Shown here piece after piece: positions 47,323 through 57,288 of a stretch of 64,000 nt of DNA. The DNA comes from Alteromonas halophila. Lineage in GTDB: Bacteria; Pseudomonadota; Gammaproteobacteria; Enterobacterales; Alteromonadaceae. Location of the stretch: the NCBI RefSeq assembly GCF_014651815.1, contig NZ_BMXP01000003.1, forward strand, positions 310,001-374,000, read 5' to 3'. Numbering within the stretch: position 1 is the stretch's first letter; the number at the start of each line of letters is the position of its first letter. A program made the translations under genes and the position numbers. The notes under the pieces are model-generated. The model was given only the letters and a program-made list of their open reading frames with translations, did no database searches and was not told where the DNA came from.

Positions 47323-48687
47323 ATGCACCTTCACATTCTTGGCATCTGTGGCACATTTATGGGTGGTATTGCGGCCATCGCCAAGTCACTGGGTCACACG
47401 GTGACCGGGTCAGACAGTAATGTATACCCGCCCATGAGCACCCAGTTGGAATCGCTTGGGATCACCTTGTCCCAGGGCGATGATCTCAGTCAGTTCGAGC
47501 CACAGCCGGATATCGTGGTCATTGGTAACGCGTTGTCGCGGGGCAATCCAGCAGTGGAATATGTGCTGTCGCGCAAGCTGCCTTATACCAGCGGCCCCCA
47601 ATGGCTGTCTGACAACCTGCTTAACGAACGCTGGGTGCTTGCCGCTGCCGGTACCCACGGTAAAACCTCGACGGCCAGTATGCTCGCCTGGATTTTGGAG
47701 TTTGCAGGCCTCAATCCCGGCTTTCTGATTGGCGGCGTGCCGGAAAACTTTGGCATTTCCGCGCGCACTGGTGACGCGCCGTTTTTTGTTATTGAAGCTG
47801 ACGAGTACGACTGTGCGTTTTTCGATAAGCGCTCCAAATTTGTCCACTACCGTCCCAATACCCTCATTATTAACAACCTGGAGTTCGATCACGCGGATAT
47901 TTTCGCTGATTTGAGCGCGATCCAGACCCAGTTTCATCATCTGGTGCGCACAGTGCCGGACAACGGCCTGATCCTGTCACCGCAGGGTGTCGCTGCTATT
48001 GATGAAACGCTGGCAAAAGGCTGCTGGTCAGCGCAGCAACAATTAGGTTCAGACTGGACCTACACGCTTAAGCATGCGGACGGTAGTGCCTTTGACGTTC
48101 AGTTTCAGTCGCAACCAGCGGTTTGTGTAAACTGGCGTCTGATTGGCCTGCATAATGTTCACAATGCCGTTATGGCTATCGCCGCAGCGCACCATGCTGG
48201 GGTACAACTTAGCGACGCGGCCGCAGCACTTAGCCACTTTAAAAATGTGAAACGACGCATGGAAGTGAAAGGCGTAATTAACGACATTACGCTGTATGAC
48301 GACTTTGCTCACCACCCGACCGCCATCGAAACCACGCTGGATGGCCTGCGTAAAAAAGTCGGGGACGCGCGAATTATTGCGGTATTGGAACCCCGCTCCA
48401 ATACCATGAAGATGGGCATTCATCAGGCAACCCTCGCAGCCTCCTGGCAGCAGGCCAACCAGGTTATGCTGTATGAGCCATCAGATATGAACTGGTCACT
48501 CAGTAAGGCAGCGTCTCACAGTGGTGTACCGGCACACTGCTATCATGACGTTGCAGAGATCATTGATGCAGTGGCCGCAACGGCACAGCCCGGCGATCAT
48601 ATTCTGGTGATGAGTAACGGCGGCTTTGCCGGGATCCACCAGCGTCTTTTAGACCGGCTAAACGGAGAGTCTGATGACAGAAGATAA
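47323..48687 (+). CDS. mpl: UDP-N-acetylmuramate:L-Ala-gamma-D-Glu-meso-DAP ligase
   Basis: A 454-residue Mur-ligase family protein that reuses tripeptide from old peptidoglycan (E. coli Mpl is 457). It has an N-terminal Rossmann region ([16 protein letters not shown]), ATP P-loop [13 protein letters not shown] (Gly110 to Ser116), [16 protein letters not shown], and a C-terminal domain with [16 protein letters not shown]. It begins with ATG after GAGAG and overlaps ubiX by 14 nt. Confidence 0.97.
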   Translation: MHLHILGICGTFMGGIAAIAKSLGHTVTGSDSNVYPPMSTQLESLGITLSQGDDLSQFEPQPDIVVIGNALSRGNPAVEYVLSRKLPYTSGPQWLSDNLLNERWVLAAAGTHGKTSTASMLAWILEFAGLNPGFLIGGVPENFGISARTGDAPFFVIEADEYDCAFFDKRSKFVHYRPNTLIINNLEFDHADIFADLSAIQTQFHHLVRTVPDNGLILSPQGVAAIDETLAKGCWSAQQQLGSDWTYTLKHADGSAFDVQFQSQPAVCVNWRLIGLHNVHNAVMAIAAAHHAGVQLSDAAAALSHFKNVKRRMEVKGVINDITLYDDFAHHPTAIETTLDGLRKKVGDARIIAVLEPRSNTMKMGIHQATLAASWQQANQVMLYEPSDMNWSLSKAASHSGVPAHCYHDVAEIIDAVAATAQPGDHILVMSNGGFAGIHQRLLDRLNGESDDRR

Positions 48688-49306
48688 ACGTATCACCCTG
48701 GCTATCACCGGCGCGTCTGGCGCACCGTACGCGCTCACGCTGCTTACATCGCTGGTTAACGCAGGCTTTGAAGTGTATGTACTGATGTCGTCGGCGGCAC
48801 GGGTGGTGTTTGCTACTGAAGAGAATATTAAGGTACCGGCCCGGCCGGATGAGGCGAGTGCATTTTTTACCCGTCATTGCCACGCCAATGACGGGCAAAT
48901 CCAGGTCTTCGGCAAAGAAGAGTGGTTTTCACCGGTCGCATCCGGATCGGCCGCCCCGAAGAAAATGATCATTTGTCCGTGTTCGACCGGCACCCTGTCA
49001 GCAGTGGCTGGGGGCGCCAGCGACAACCTGATAGAGCGCGCCGCCGATGTTGTGATAAAAGAACGGGGCCAGCTGATCATGGTCCCAAGGGAAACCCCGC
49101 TATCGTCTATCCATTTGGAAAATATGCTGAAATTATCACAAATGGGTGTCACGATAATGCCCGCCGCTCCCGGCTTTTATCATAATCCTGAAAGTGTTCA
49201 GGATTTAGTCGACTTTGTGGTTGCCCGCATTCTTGACCATGTGGGAATCAGTCAGTCACTGGTTGCCCGCTGGGGTTACCGAACCGATAAACATGCAGAG
49301 GAATAG
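48674..49306 (+). CDS. ubiX: Flavin prenyltransferase UbiX
   Basis: The 210-residue flavoprotein makes prenylated FMN for UbiD in ubiquinone synthesis. [13 protein letters not shown] is the N-terminal FMN loop. [20 protein letters not shown] and [16 protein letters not shown] are the conserved dimethylallyl-binding segments, and [14 protein letters not shown] follows. The length is slightly more than E. coli UbiX (189). It overlaps mpl by 14 nt, so the genes are coupled, an arrangement seen in other gammaproteobacteria. Confidence 0.97.
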   Translation: MTEDKRITLAITGASGAPYALTLLTSLVNAGFEVYVLMSSAARVVFATEENIKVPARPDEASAFFTRHCHANDGQIQVFGKEEWFSPVASGSAAPKKMIICPCSTGTLSAVAGGASDNLIERAADVVIKERGQLIMVPRETPLSSIHLENMLKLSQMGVTIMPAAPGFYHNPESVQDLVDFVVARILDHVGISQSLVARWGYRTDKHAEE

Positions 49307-49308
49307 TA

Positions 49309-50127
49309 ATGACAACGTTTAAACGGATTGTGGCCGCCACTGCTGGCCTGACCTTGTCGCTAACTTTCAGTAGTTCGGCACTGGCCTGGGGCCAAACCGG
49401 CCACCGTATTACCGGCGCGATTGCGCAGCAGTATCTAAGCCCCTTAAGTCAGGCTGCACTGAGCGAACTGCTGCCCTCAGGCTCTCTGGCGCAGGCCTCG
49501 ACCTACGCCGATGAAATGCGCTCTGACCCCAGTGAGTTCTGGCAGAAAACCGCGTCGCCGTGGCACTACGTGACCGTACCTGAAGGCAAGCACTACCATG
49601 AAGTTGGCGCACCCGAGCAGGGCGACGCGTATTCGGCGCTTGAGCGATTCACCGGCACCTTAAAAGATCCCAGTGCCAGTCATGAAGACAAACAACTGGC
49701 GCTGCGGTTTGTTGTGCACCTGATTGGCGATTTGCATCAGCCTTTACATGCGGGTAATGGCGAAGATCGCGGTGGCAACGATGTCAAAGTACGTTTCTTT
49801 TGGCAGGACTCAAATCTGCACCGGGTCTGGGATTCGCAGGTGCTCGCGCAGCGCGACCTGTCTTACAGTGAATGGACGAGCTGGCTGACCAGGAGCATCA
49901 CGCCGCAAAATATTCGCGACTGGGCGACAACCGATGTGGAAGACTGGATTCGCGAGAGTACAGAGATTCGGGATACCATTTATCCAGAAGACGCGAATAA
50001 CATGTCCTACGACTACCTGTACGATCATCTGCCGACCGCCAAGCGACGCTTACAAATGGCCGGGATTCGCATGGCCTTGTACCTCAATGCGGTTTTTGAA
50101 GACGCCAACGACGCAGACGACGACTGA
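49309..50127 (+). CDS. Secreted S1/P1-type nuclease
   Basis: A 272-residue zinc nuclease with a signal peptide (about 1-26) cut before Trp27, which would be the N-terminal zinc ligand (WGQTGHRITG). Further zinc ligands are in STYADEMRSDP, WHYVTVP, HLIGDLHQPLHAG and NLHRVWDS. It cuts single-stranded DNA/RNA and acts in the periplasm or outside. Marine bacteria use such enzymes for nutrient phosphorus. It lies 2 nt after ubiX, yet its function is unrelated to ubiX; a terminator follows. Confidence 0.93.
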   Translation: MTTFKRIVAATAGLTLSLTFSSSALAWGQTGHRITGAIAQQYLSPLSQAALSELLPSGSLAQASTYADEMRSDPSEFWQKTASPWHYVTVPEGKHYHEVGAPEQGDAYSALERFTGTLKDPSASHEDKQLALRFVVHLIGDLHQPLHAGNGEDRGGNDVKVRFFWQDSNLHRVWDSQVLAQRDLSYSEWTSWLTRSITPQNIRDWATTDVEDWIRESTEIRDTIYPEDANNMSYDYLYDHLPTAKRRLQMAGIRMALYLNAVFEDANDADDD

Positions 50128-50156
50128 TGCGCATCCATTACCCTGGGTGAAAAACG

Positions 50157-50184
50157 AAAAAAGACGCATAACGCGTCTTTTTTT
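50157..50184. terminator. Intrinsic terminator between the S1/P1 nuclease gene and rraA
   Basis: AAGACGC (50161-50167) and GCGTCTT form a 7-bp stem with a 5-nt loop. A-run before (50157-50160) and a long T-run after make it bidirectional for the converging genes. Confidence 0.88.
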
Positions 50185-50203
50185 GTGTCTGCTTGCGCGG
50201 GTG

Positions 50204-50689
50204 TCAGTCCAAATCTAATGGCTCTGGCGACAGGATGACACCAGTGCTGTCTGCGTACAGGTGATCTTCCGGCAGGAACGTAACCCCGCCAAAATTCACG
50301 GGCACATCGACGTCGCCAGTACTGTCACTTTCAGCATTTACCGGAATGGCAGCAGTGGCCAGAATACCAATATCCAGATCGGCCAGCGCATCCACGTCGC
50401 GCACACTGCCCCAGCAAACAATCCCTTCCCAGTCATTGTCGATGGCCAGTTGCGCGGATGTCGTATCAATCAGTGCGCGGCGGGTGGAACCTCCGCCATC
50501 AATTAACAACACTTTGCCTTCGCCGTTTTGTGCCAGCACACGATCGATTAGCCCCCGATCCTCAAAGCATTTGATTGTGGTGATTTCGCCACCAAACGAA
50601 AAACGACCGCCATAGCTGTCGAAGATCGGATCCACGACATCAACGCTGTCTGCAAACAAGTCACATAATTCGGAAGTGTTGTAATCCAT
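50204..50689 (-). CDS. rraA: RNase E activity regulator RraA
   Basis: A 161-residue protein of the RraA fold. It begins [14 protein letters not shown] and has [47 protein letters not shown] and [20 protein letters not shown], all close to E. coli RraA. It binds RNase E and slows mRNA decay. An ATG two codons upstream (50695) exists, but AAGG lies 7 nt before the chosen ATG and only 1 nt before the other. It is divergent from the PAP2 gene, with about 285 bp between. Confidence 0.96.
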   Translation of the reverse strand: MDYNTSELCDLFADSVDVVDPIFDSYGGRFSFGGEITTIKCFEDRGLIDRVLAQNGEGKVLLIDGGGSTRRALIDTTSAQLAIDNDWEGIVCWGSVRDVDALADLDIGILATAAIPVNAESDSTGDVDVPVNFGGVTFLPEDHLYADSTGVILSPEPLDLD

Positions 50690-50974
50690 TGTCATGCCTT
50701 CTGGTTATTAACAAAAATGCACGCAGTTCAGCGCCAGTATTGTCTGTTGGAAAAGGTACGCATTCACCTGTCCTTCGGATTTAGCATAGCATTAATTTGT
50801 CGAATAAAAATGATTTCATTCGGATTAAACACCGGCTACAGGAAACAGGCCCAGGGAAAGCTGCTATAGTAGTTTCGCTGACTGTCACAAAGCCTTCTTT
50901 TTTCTGTCATGCCGAAGTCACAGAGCGCTTTTAGGCTATTTTATAACCAGAGAAAAAGGCAAGGGAGGGTACTG

Positions 50975-51487
50975 ATGAAATCCCTGACCAAAATTGACAC
51001 CCGTTTGTTTTATCGTCTTCACCGACTGACGGACAACCGCGACTGCCGCAGTATTATCTGGTTGTCAAAAACCGGCGATGGTTACTTGTACTTCGCAATT
51101 GGCATGTTGCTGTGGGTGTTCGAGCCTCAGCATGGCGAACTTTTCCTGTATACGGCGCTAATGGCCTATGCGCTGGAACTGCCCTTGTATGTGTTGCTAA
51201 AAAGAACCATTAAGCGACCGCGTCCCTGTGATTTTTTACTTAATTTAACGGCCCATGTCACGCCTTCTGATAAATTTTCATTGCCCTCGGGGCACACCGC
51301 TGCAGCGTGGCTGATGGCCTTTATCATCTCGCACTACTACCCTGCCTTCGCTGTGCTTGCCTGTAGCTGGGCAGCCTTGATTGGTTTGTCACGAATATTG
51401 CTAGGCGTTCACTATCCGACAGATGTGATAGCCGGCATGCTGCTGGGCATTACGATTGCGTCCTTGAGTTTATTCTTACTGGGGTAA
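50975..51487 (+). CDS. PAP2-family membrane phosphatase
   Basis: A 170-residue membrane protein with about five TM helices and the PAP2 triad motifs. Lys76, with Arg83-Pro84, forms KxxxxxxRP; PSGHT contains His107; and SRILLGVHYPTD has Arg140, His146 and Asp150. It may dephosphorylate undecaprenyl pyrophosphate or phosphatidate. The ATG at 50975 follows GGGAGGG; the frame extends upstream but is not conserved. It is followed 1 nt later by a glycosyltransferase gene, which fits work on a lipid-linked glycan (inference). Confidence 0.88.
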   Translation: MKSLTKIDTRLFYRLHRLTDNRDCRSIIWLSKTGDGYLYFAIGMLLWVFEPQHGELFLYTALMAYALELPLYVLLKRTIKRPRPCDFLLNLTAHVTPSDKFSLPSGHTAAAWLMAFIISHYYPAFAVLACSWAALIGLSRILLGVHYPTDVIAGMLLGITIASLSLFLLG

Positions 51488-51488
51488 C

Positions 51489-52556
51489 ATGAAATTATTG
51501 TATGGTGTACAGGGCACGGGCAACGGGCACATCGCCCGCGCAAGAATTATGGCGGCAGCGCTATCACAGCGCACTGACATTGATGTTGATTTTGTATTTA
51601 CCGGACGCGCGCCAGAGAAATACTTCGATATGGATGTATTTGGCGACTACCGCACGTATACCGGTCTTAGCTTTATTACCCGCAACGGTCGCGTGGATCG
51701 GTTTGATACGCTACGTCAGGCAAAGGTGATGCAACTGTTCAGGGACATTCGTCAGTTTGATGTAAGCGGCTATGATCTTTTGATTAATGACTTTGAGCCC
51801 ATGACTGCCTGGGCCGCGAAGCGCGCTGGGATGCCGTCTATATCAATAAGCCATCAGGCTGCATTTGCCTACAATGTTCCTAAATCTGGCGAAGGCGTAC
51901 TGGATCGCCTGTTAATGACCTATTTTGCGCCAACCGATATTCAGCTTGGCGTGCACTGGTTTCATTTTAATCAGCCCATTGTGCCTCCGTTTATCTGTGA
52001 CAAACCAGCTGCAGCACCGGATAAGCGGCATGTGCTGGTCTATCTGCCGTTTGAGGAGGTCAATGCCATTCAGCAGATGCTGGAGCCGCTGAGTGATCAG
52101 CAGTTTCAGTGCTTTCATCCCGCCATTAATGCACCGCTGGACTGTAGCCATATCCACTGGCAGCCAACCTCCAAAAAAGGGTTTCAGCAGGCCCTGCAAC
52201 ACTGCAGTGGCGTGATTGCTAACGGCGGGTTTGAGCTCTCCAGTGAAGCCCTGCATCTGGGTAAGAAGCTTCTGATAAAACCACTACACGGCCAGTTTGA
52301 ACAACTCTCCAATGTGCTGACACTGGATAAACTCAACCTCTGTCAGACGCTGTTTCAGCTCGACACTGATATTGTCGAAGAATGGCTGGTCGCGCCCGAC
52401 AACGAAGCCATTCAGTTTCCTGATAACCCAGACATAATGATCGACTGGCTTATCCGGGGTAACTGGCAGGACACCAAAAGCCTGTGCGATGCCCTGTGGA
52501 AACAGGTCCGCTATGGTGACAGAACCCGCGAACGTCTATTGTCCCTTGCAATTTAG
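51489..52556 (+). CDS. MJ1255/VC2487-family glycosyltransferase
   Basis: A 355-residue GT-B type protein. It begins MKLLYGVQGTGNGHIARARI, a glycine-rich loop, and continues with DLLINDFEPMTAWAAKRAG, ISISHQAAF, and a C-terminal donor half with GVIANGGFELSSEALHLGKKLL. This matches the MJ1255/VC2487 family of putative glycosyltransferases, whose donor and acceptor are unknown. It starts 1 nt after the PAP2 stop and so is coupled with it. lptM follows on the same strand. Confidence 0.88.
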   Translation: MKLLYGVQGTGNGHIARARIMAAALSQRTDIDVDFVFTGRAPEKYFDMDVFGDYRTYTGLSFITRNGRVDRFDTLRQAKVMQLFRDIRQFDVSGYDLLINDFEPMTAWAAKRAGMPSISISHQAAFAYNVPKSGEGVLDRLLMTYFAPTDIQLGVHWFHFNQPIVPPFICDKPAAAPDKRHVLVYLPFEEVNAIQQMLEPLSDQQFQCFHPAINAPLDCSHIHWQPTSKKGFQQALQHCSGVIANGGFELSSEALHLGKKLLIKPLHGQFEQLSNVLTLDKLNLCQTLFQLDTDIVEEWLVAPDNEAIQFPDNPDIMIDWLIRGNWQDTKSLCDALWKQVRYGDRTRERLLSLAI

Positions 52557-52606
52557 TCAGGCAATGCCATGATAGCGGCATTTGATCGGATGATGGCAGG
52601 ACGTAC

Positions 52607-52759
52607 GTGGTTAAACGATTTCTGGCGCTTGCAGCGCTTGTGCTTCTGGTAAGTAGTTGCGGTTACCGGGGCGCGTTGTATTTACCTGAAGATGCACCGG
52701 AAAATACAGCGCCCGCTGATCCTGACACACCGTCATCGGCTATTCCGGAGAGCGCGTAA
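52607..52759 (+). CDS. lptM: LptM (YifL) small lipoprotein
   Basis: A 50-residue lipoprotein with GTG start: MVKRFLALAALVLLVSSCGY, with the lipobox VSSC and modified Cys18. A short YRGALYLPEDAP segment follows, as in the LptM family (GLKGPLYFPP in E. coli YifL), and a Pro-rich tail. LptM binds the LptDE lipopolysaccharide translocon and helps LptD fold. It lies 4 nt before lysA, the place where yifL-like genes occur next to lysA/dapF in many gammaproteobacteria. Confidence 0.9.
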   Translation: MVKRFLALAALVLLVSSCGYRGALYLPEDAPENTAPADPDTPSSAIPESA

Positions 52760-52762
52760 CAG

Positions 52763-54013
52763 ATGGATCACTTCCAATACCGTAATGATGAATTATTTGC
52801 TGAAGACGTTGCCGTCAGTGATATAGCCCAGAAGCACGGGACGCCAGCCTACGTTTATTCCCGGGCGACCCTGGAGCGGCACTGGCACGCCTTTGATGAT
52901 GCTGTGGGTGAACATCCGCATCTTATTTGCTACGCCGTAAAAGCCAATTCCAACCTTGGTGTACTCAGTGTGCTGGCAAAACTGGGCTCGGGTTTTGATA
53001 TTGTCTCGGGAGGCGAACTCGCGAGAGTTGTGGAAGCGGGCGGCGACCCAGGTAAAGTGGTGTTCTCTGGTGTTGCCAAAACCTCAGAAGAAATTGCGTA
53101 TGCCCTTAAGCTTGGGATCCTGTGCTTCAATGTTGAATCTGAGTCAGAGTTATACCGGATTAACGATGTTGCCGGAAACATGGGTCTCAGTGCGCCAATT
53201 TCGCTGCGTATTAATCCCGATGTCGATGCGCAGACGCATCCGTATATTTCAACTGGCCTGAAGGCCAATAAGTTTGGCATTCCATGGGAGCGTGCAGTTG
53301 ACTGCTACACCCTTGCCGCGTCGTTGCCAAACCTCACCGTTAAAGGCATGGATTGTCATATTGGCTCGCAACTAACCAGTATTGCGCCGTTTGTAGATGC
53401 GCTGGACAGATTGCTCGATTTGGTTGCGTTACTCAGACAGCACGGCATTACGCTTTCTCATCTTGATGTGGGCGGCGGCCTTGGGGTTACCTATGAGAAA
53501 GAAACACCGCCGCACCCAAGAGAATATGCGGCAGCACTGGCGAAGCGCATGGGCGAGCATCAGGATCTGACACTTATTCTGGAGCCTGGCCGCGCAATAG
53601 CCGCCAATGCAGGCATTCTTGTTACACAGGTTGAATTTATTAAAGCGGGCGATGACAAGCATTTTGCCATTGTCGACGCAGCGATGAACGATTTGCTGCG
53701 TCCGGCGCTCTATTCGGCGTGGCAGAATATTATTCCACTAAGACCCCGCAACGACGAGCCTCAGGCCCTGTATGACGTAGTAGGGCCCGTATGTGAAACG
53801 GGTGACTTTATTGGTAAAGATCGTGAGCTTGCCATCAGGCCCGGTGATTTACTGGCGGTGCGTAGTGCCGGCGCTTATGGCTTTACCATGGCATCCAACT
53901 ACAACAGCCGTTGTCGCCCACCGGAAATAATGGTGGACGGGAAACAGGTGCTGCTGGTCAGAGAGCGAGAAAAACAAAAAGATCTCTGGAAAGGTGAGCA
54001 TAAAGTTACGTAA
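52763..54013 (+). CDS. lysA: Diaminopimelate decarboxylase
   Basis: The 416-residue PLP enzyme makes lysine from meso-DAP. The PLP Lys60 is in YAVKANSNLGVLS. HIGSQL, DVGGGLGVTYE, LEPGRAIAANAG (phosphate site) and GPVCETGDF (catalytic Cys) are all present, and the protein ends after GAYGFTMASNYNSR. The length is close to other LysA. It lies in the lptM-lysA-dapF-DUF484-xerC set, joining lysine/peptidoglycan precursors to chromosome resolution genes. Confidence 0.97.
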   Translation: MDHFQYRNDELFAEDVAVSDIAQKHGTPAYVYSRATLERHWHAFDDAVGEHPHLICYAVKANSNLGVLSVLAKLGSGFDIVSGGELARVVEAGGDPGKVVFSGVAKTSEEIAYALKLGILCFNVESESELYRINDVAGNMGLSAPISLRINPDVDAQTHPYISTGLKANKFGIPWERAVDCYTLAASLPNLTVKGMDCHIGSQLTSIAPFVDALDRLLDLVALLRQHGITLSHLDVGGGLGVTYEKETPPHPREYAAALAKRMGEHQDLTLILEPGRAIAANAGILVTQVEFIKAGDDKHFAIVDAAMNDLLRPALYSAWQNIIPLRPRNDEPQALYDVVGPVCETGDFIGKDRELAIRPGDLLAVRSAGAYGFTMASNYNSRCRPPEIMVDGKQVLLVREREKQKDLWKGEHKVT

Positions 54014-54081
54014 ACTACACAGAGGATGGTTAGCTTTTGGGCGCGCCCTCCATCACTCAACAACAATAAGATGCGCGGTTA

Positions 54082-54912
54082 ATGCAGGTTCAGTTTTCTA
54101 AAATGCACGGTCTGGGGAATGACTTTATGGTCATTGATAATGTGACTCAGAACGTTTTTTTCTCCAAAGAAAAAATACAGCAACTTGCCGATCGTAACCT
54201 GGGTGTTGGCTTTGACCAGTTACTGATGGTCGAGCCGCCGTACGACCCCGATCAGGACTTTCACTATCGTATTTTTAATGCTGATGGCAGCGAAGTGGCG
54301 CAGTGCGGCAATGGTGCCCGGTGCTTTGCCCGTTTCGTCAGGCAAAAGGGTCTGATAAACCGCAACAAGATTGTGGTCAGTACCAAAGCAGGAAAAATGG
54401 TCCTGTATCTGGAAAAAGACGGCCAGGTAACGGTAAACATGGGCAAACCTGACTTTGAGCCCGCAGCCGTGCCAATTAAGGCAAATAAGCAGGAAAATAC
54501 CTATATCATCCGCGCCAGTGAACAAACGCTTTTTTGTGGCGCTGTATCGATGGGTAACCCACACTGCGTAATGGAAGTAGAGAATATAGACAGCGCACCC
54601 GTTCACGAGGTGGGGGCACTGCTTGAGACTCATGAGCGCTTCCCAGAGGGCGTGAATGTCGGCTTTATGCAGATATTAAGCGATACGCATATACGCCTGC
54701 GGGTTTTTGAGCGCGGTGTCGGAGAAACACAGGCGTGCGGCAGTGGCGCTTGCGCCGCAGTTGCAATTGGTCAGATTCAGGGTAAATTAGGACAGGATGT
54801 CAGGGTTGACTTACCTGGTGGCAAACTTAAAATTCGCTGGCCTGGGCCAGACAGCGTGCTAAAAATGACCGGCCCTGCAGAACATATCTATGATGGACAG
54901 ATAACGTTATGA
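54082..54912 (+). CDS. dapF: Diaminopimelate epimerase
   Basis: A 276-residue PLP-independent epimerase turning LL-DAP to meso-DAP. The catalytic thiols Cys75 ([10 protein letters not shown]) and Cys219 ([12 protein letters not shown]) are both present. It begins [19 protein letters not shown]. It is 274 residues in E. coli. Its stop overlaps the DUF484 start (54909-54912). Confidence 0.98.
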   Translation: MQVQFSKMHGLGNDFMVIDNVTQNVFFSKEKIQQLADRNLGVGFDQLLMVEPPYDPDQDFHYRIFNADGSEVAQCGNGARCFARFVRQKGLINRNKIVVSTKAGKMVLYLEKDGQVTVNMGKPDFEPAAVPIKANKQENTYIIRASEQTLFCGAVSMGNPHCVMEVENIDSAPVHEVGALLETHERFPEGVNVGFMQILSDTHIRLRVFERGVGETQACGSGACAAVAIGQIQGKLGQDVRVDLPGGKLKIRWPGPDSVLKMTGPAEHIYDGQITL

Positions 54913-55604
54913 GCGACATTTCAGGACAAAGCCAGGCGACCGTGCCTCTCAATCCACGGGATGACAGTGAGACCATTGAGGCCCATGACGTTCGCCAGTT
55001 TTTGTTGGCCAATCCTGACTTTTTCACTGACCATGCTGATTTACTCGAACAACTGGTGATTCCGCACGGCTTACGAGGCAGTGTATCGCTGGTCGAATTG
55101 CAAAGTGAGCAGTTGCGCAAAAAAGTCCGCCAGCTCACTTATAAGCTTTCCCAGCTAATCAGTGTTGCCAAGCAGAACGAAAAAATTTACCGGGTGTACA
55201 CCGACTTAAATGTACAGCTGCTGCGTTGCGAAAGTGTCGCTGAAGTTCAGTATACGCTGGAAGAAGTGCTACAGGAGCGTTTGCAGCTGTCTTCGGCGGT
55301 GATAAAAAGTTTTCGTGGGCCGCATGCCGTCTCTGAACTACAACGCCGTCTGTTTACAGAAAAGCGGTTCAAAACCGACACCTTCTTTTTTGGCCGGTTG
55401 TCCCAGCATGAGAAACAATTGCTGTTTGATGACGTGACAGCAGAGTCGGTTGCCCTGATTTTACTGGGCGACAATAAAGATCTGGGGATCCTCGCCATAT
55501 GCAGTGATGACGCCAGTCACTTTACACCGGATATGGATACCCTGTTGCTCAAACAGCTACAGCAGGTGCTGAATATTATTCTGCCACCGCTGATGGGCTA
55601 CTAA
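54909..55604 (+). CDS. DUF484 family protein (YigA-like GAF fold)
   Basis: A 231-residue protein of the DUF484/YigA family. The N-terminal helix has [22 protein letters not shown] and [20 protein letters not shown] central coiled coil leads to a GAF-like domain with LLLGD-like segment [16 protein letters not shown]. In E. coli yigA lies between dapF and xerC, the same as here. The function is unknown. The ATGA overlap with dapF indicates coupling, and xerC starts 7 nt after its stop. Confidence 0.9.
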   Translation: MSDISGQSQATVPLNPRDDSETIEAHDVRQFLLANPDFFTDHADLLEQLVIPHGLRGSVSLVELQSEQLRKKVRQLTYKLSQLISVAKQNEKIYRVYTDLNVQLLRCESVAEVQYTLEEVLQERLQLSSAVIKSFRGPHAVSELQRRLFTEKRFKTDTFFFGRLSQHEKQLLFDDVTAESVALILLGDNKDLGILAICSDDASHFTPDMDTLLLKQLQQVLNIILPPLMGY

Positions 55605-55611
55605 GCCTGCC

Positions 55612-56526
55612 GTGGAAAACCCGCCTGAGGCCGTGTTATCAGAAGAGTGCCAGCAATGGCTGGATCGGTTTCTGCTGCACCTGCAGGTTGAACGCGGCTT
55701 ATCAGCGCATACCCTTAATAACTATCGCCGTCAGCTGAGCGATGTCGCCAGCCTGCTGGCGCTGGATAATTGGGTATCGGTGACCCCCAACGATGTTAAA
55801 CGGGTCATGGCATCTGCCAGACAAGCGGGCCTGAGTGCCCGTTCTATTGCGCTGCGCTTATCGGCCATGCGCACCTTCTACCGCTACCTGATTAGTCAGC
55901 ACCAGACCACCAGCAATCCAGTCGAGGGGATCCGCGCGCCCAAACAGGGCAAGCCTTTGCCTAAGCAATTATCGGTGGATGATATGCAGCAGTTGCTGTC
56001 ACCACAGCAGCAGGACGAAGGCATCCATCTGCGTGATGCAGCGATGTTTGAACTGATGTACGGATGCGGGCTGCGGTTAAGCGAGCTTACCGGCCTGAAT
56101 TTAAGTGACTGTCTGTCTGATGGGTCTCTGCGGGTTTCCGGCAAAGGCAGCAAACAACGATTACTGCCGATGGGTAAGCAGGCGCGCGCGGCTTTACAGG
56201 CGTGGCTGAAGGTCAGGGCCAATTACGCGTCACCCTATGAGCCGGCGGTATTTGTCAGTAAACGCCGGACCCGCATTTCCAATCGCCAGGTTGCCAACCG
56301 CCTGAATCAGATGGCTGACGATACCCTGCCGATGCAACAGGTGAGCCCTCATAAATTGCGCCATTCCTTCGCGACTCACGTACTGGAATCCAGTGGCGAT
56401 TTGCGCGCAGTACAGGAATTGTTGGGCCATGCCAACCTGAGTACCACACAGGTCTATACCCATCTGGATTTTCAGCACCTGGCGAAGGTATATGATGCCG
56501 CGCATCCGCGGGCCAGAAAAAAATAA
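55612..56526 (+). CDS. xerC: Tyrosine recombinase XerC
   Basis: The 304-residue recombinase has the N-terminal core-binding domain ([20 protein letters not shown]) and a catalytic domain with Arg155 (GCGLRLSEL), Lys178 (SGKGSKQR), His247/Arg250 (SPHKLRHSF), His273 ([11 protein letters not shown]) and nucleophile Tyr282. With XerD it resolves chromosome dimers at dif. It begins with GTG at 55612. This is the core XerC and not an island integrase. Confidence 0.97.
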   Translation: MENPPEAVLSEECQQWLDRFLLHLQVERGLSAHTLNNYRRQLSDVASLLALDNWVSVTPNDVKRVMASARQAGLSARSIALRLSAMRTFYRYLISQHQTTSNPVEGIRAPKQGKPLPKQLSVDDMQQLLSPQQQDEGIHLRDAAMFELMYGCGLRLSELTGLNLSDCLSDGSLRVSGKGSKQRLLPMGKQARAALQAWLKVRANYASPYEPAVFVSKRRTRISNRQVANRLNQMADDTLPMQQVSPHKLRHSFATHVLESSGDLRAVQELLGHANLSTTQVYTHLDFQHLAKVYDAAHPRARKK

Positions 56527-56544
56527 CCAACTAACAGGAAGCCT

Positions 56545-57273
56545 ATGCGATTTTTTCGTCCTTTAGCGACGGTCAGCGCTGTGACGTTTGATCTGGATGA
56601 TACCTTGTACAACAACGAACCTGTGATCAGGTATGCCACACAGCAGCTGCAGCTTCACTTAAAGCAGCATTACCCCCGCGCAGGCGCGCTGACGCCCAGC
56701 GAGTGGCAGTTGATAAATCGCGCGTTGATCGCACAAACTCCGGCTCTCGCGTCAGACATGGGACAACTGCGACTGCGCGCTTTGCGCCAGGCACTACAAA
56801 ACGATGTCGATGCGTCAGACATTCACGCTGCCGCGCAGTCCTGCTTTGACTTTTTCTATGCAGCCCGCAGCGACTTTAAACTGGACGACGAGGTACACAC
56901 GACCCTTGAGCAACTGTCTGCGCAGGTACCGCTAATTGCTATTACCAATGGGAATGTCAATGCGAAAACCGTGGGTTTTGAACACTACTTCACGCATATT
57001 CTGCATGCCAGCACCGCGCGTCCTATGAAGCCGCATCCGGCGATGTTTGAGGAAGCTGCCAGTCTTTGCGGACTTGCCCCACAGCACATGCTGCATGTCG
57101 GCGATAACCTGGAGAAGGACGTAATGGGCGCCCACCGGGCCGGATTTCAGACGGCCTGGTTTGCCTGCAACCGGCCGATGAACATTAATCGCGAGCCACC
57201 CACAGTACTGCCCACTGTGGTATTGGACAACCTCGACGAGTTACTGCAGCTTTGCCTGGGAAAATGCAGCTAA
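56545..57273 (+). CDS. yigB: HAD-family FMN/5-amino-uracil phosphatase YigB
   Basis: A 242-residue HAD hydrolase. The nucleophile motif FDLDDTLYNNEPV has the catalytic Asp pair. ITNGNVNAK is motif II, a Lys lies before PHPAMFEEA, and the acidic motif VGDNLEKDVMGAHRAG closes the site. YigB removes phosphate from riboflavin-pathway intermediates. It follows xerC as in E. coli, where uvrD would come next; here cysE and two redox genes intervene. Confidence 0.93.
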   Translation: MRFFRPLATVSAVTFDLDDTLYNNEPVIRYATQQLQLHLKQHYPRAGALTPSEWQLINRALIAQTPALASDMGQLRLRALRQALQNDVDASDIHAAAQSCFDFFYAARSDFKLDDEVHTTLEQLSAQVPLIAITNGNVNAKTVGFEHYFTHILHASTARPMKPHPAMFEEAASLCGLAPQHMLHVGDNLEKDVMGAHRAGFQTAWFACNRPMNINREPPTVLPTVVLDNLDELLQLCLGKCS

Positions 57274-57288
57274 GCTGACTCGCCGGCG

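Noticed and set aside
55612-56526. XerC considered as an element integrase that could have acted at tRNA-Phe
   Set aside because: It lies in the conserved dapF-DUF484-xerC-yigB context and has the length and motifs of core XerC, about 49 kb from the tRNA.
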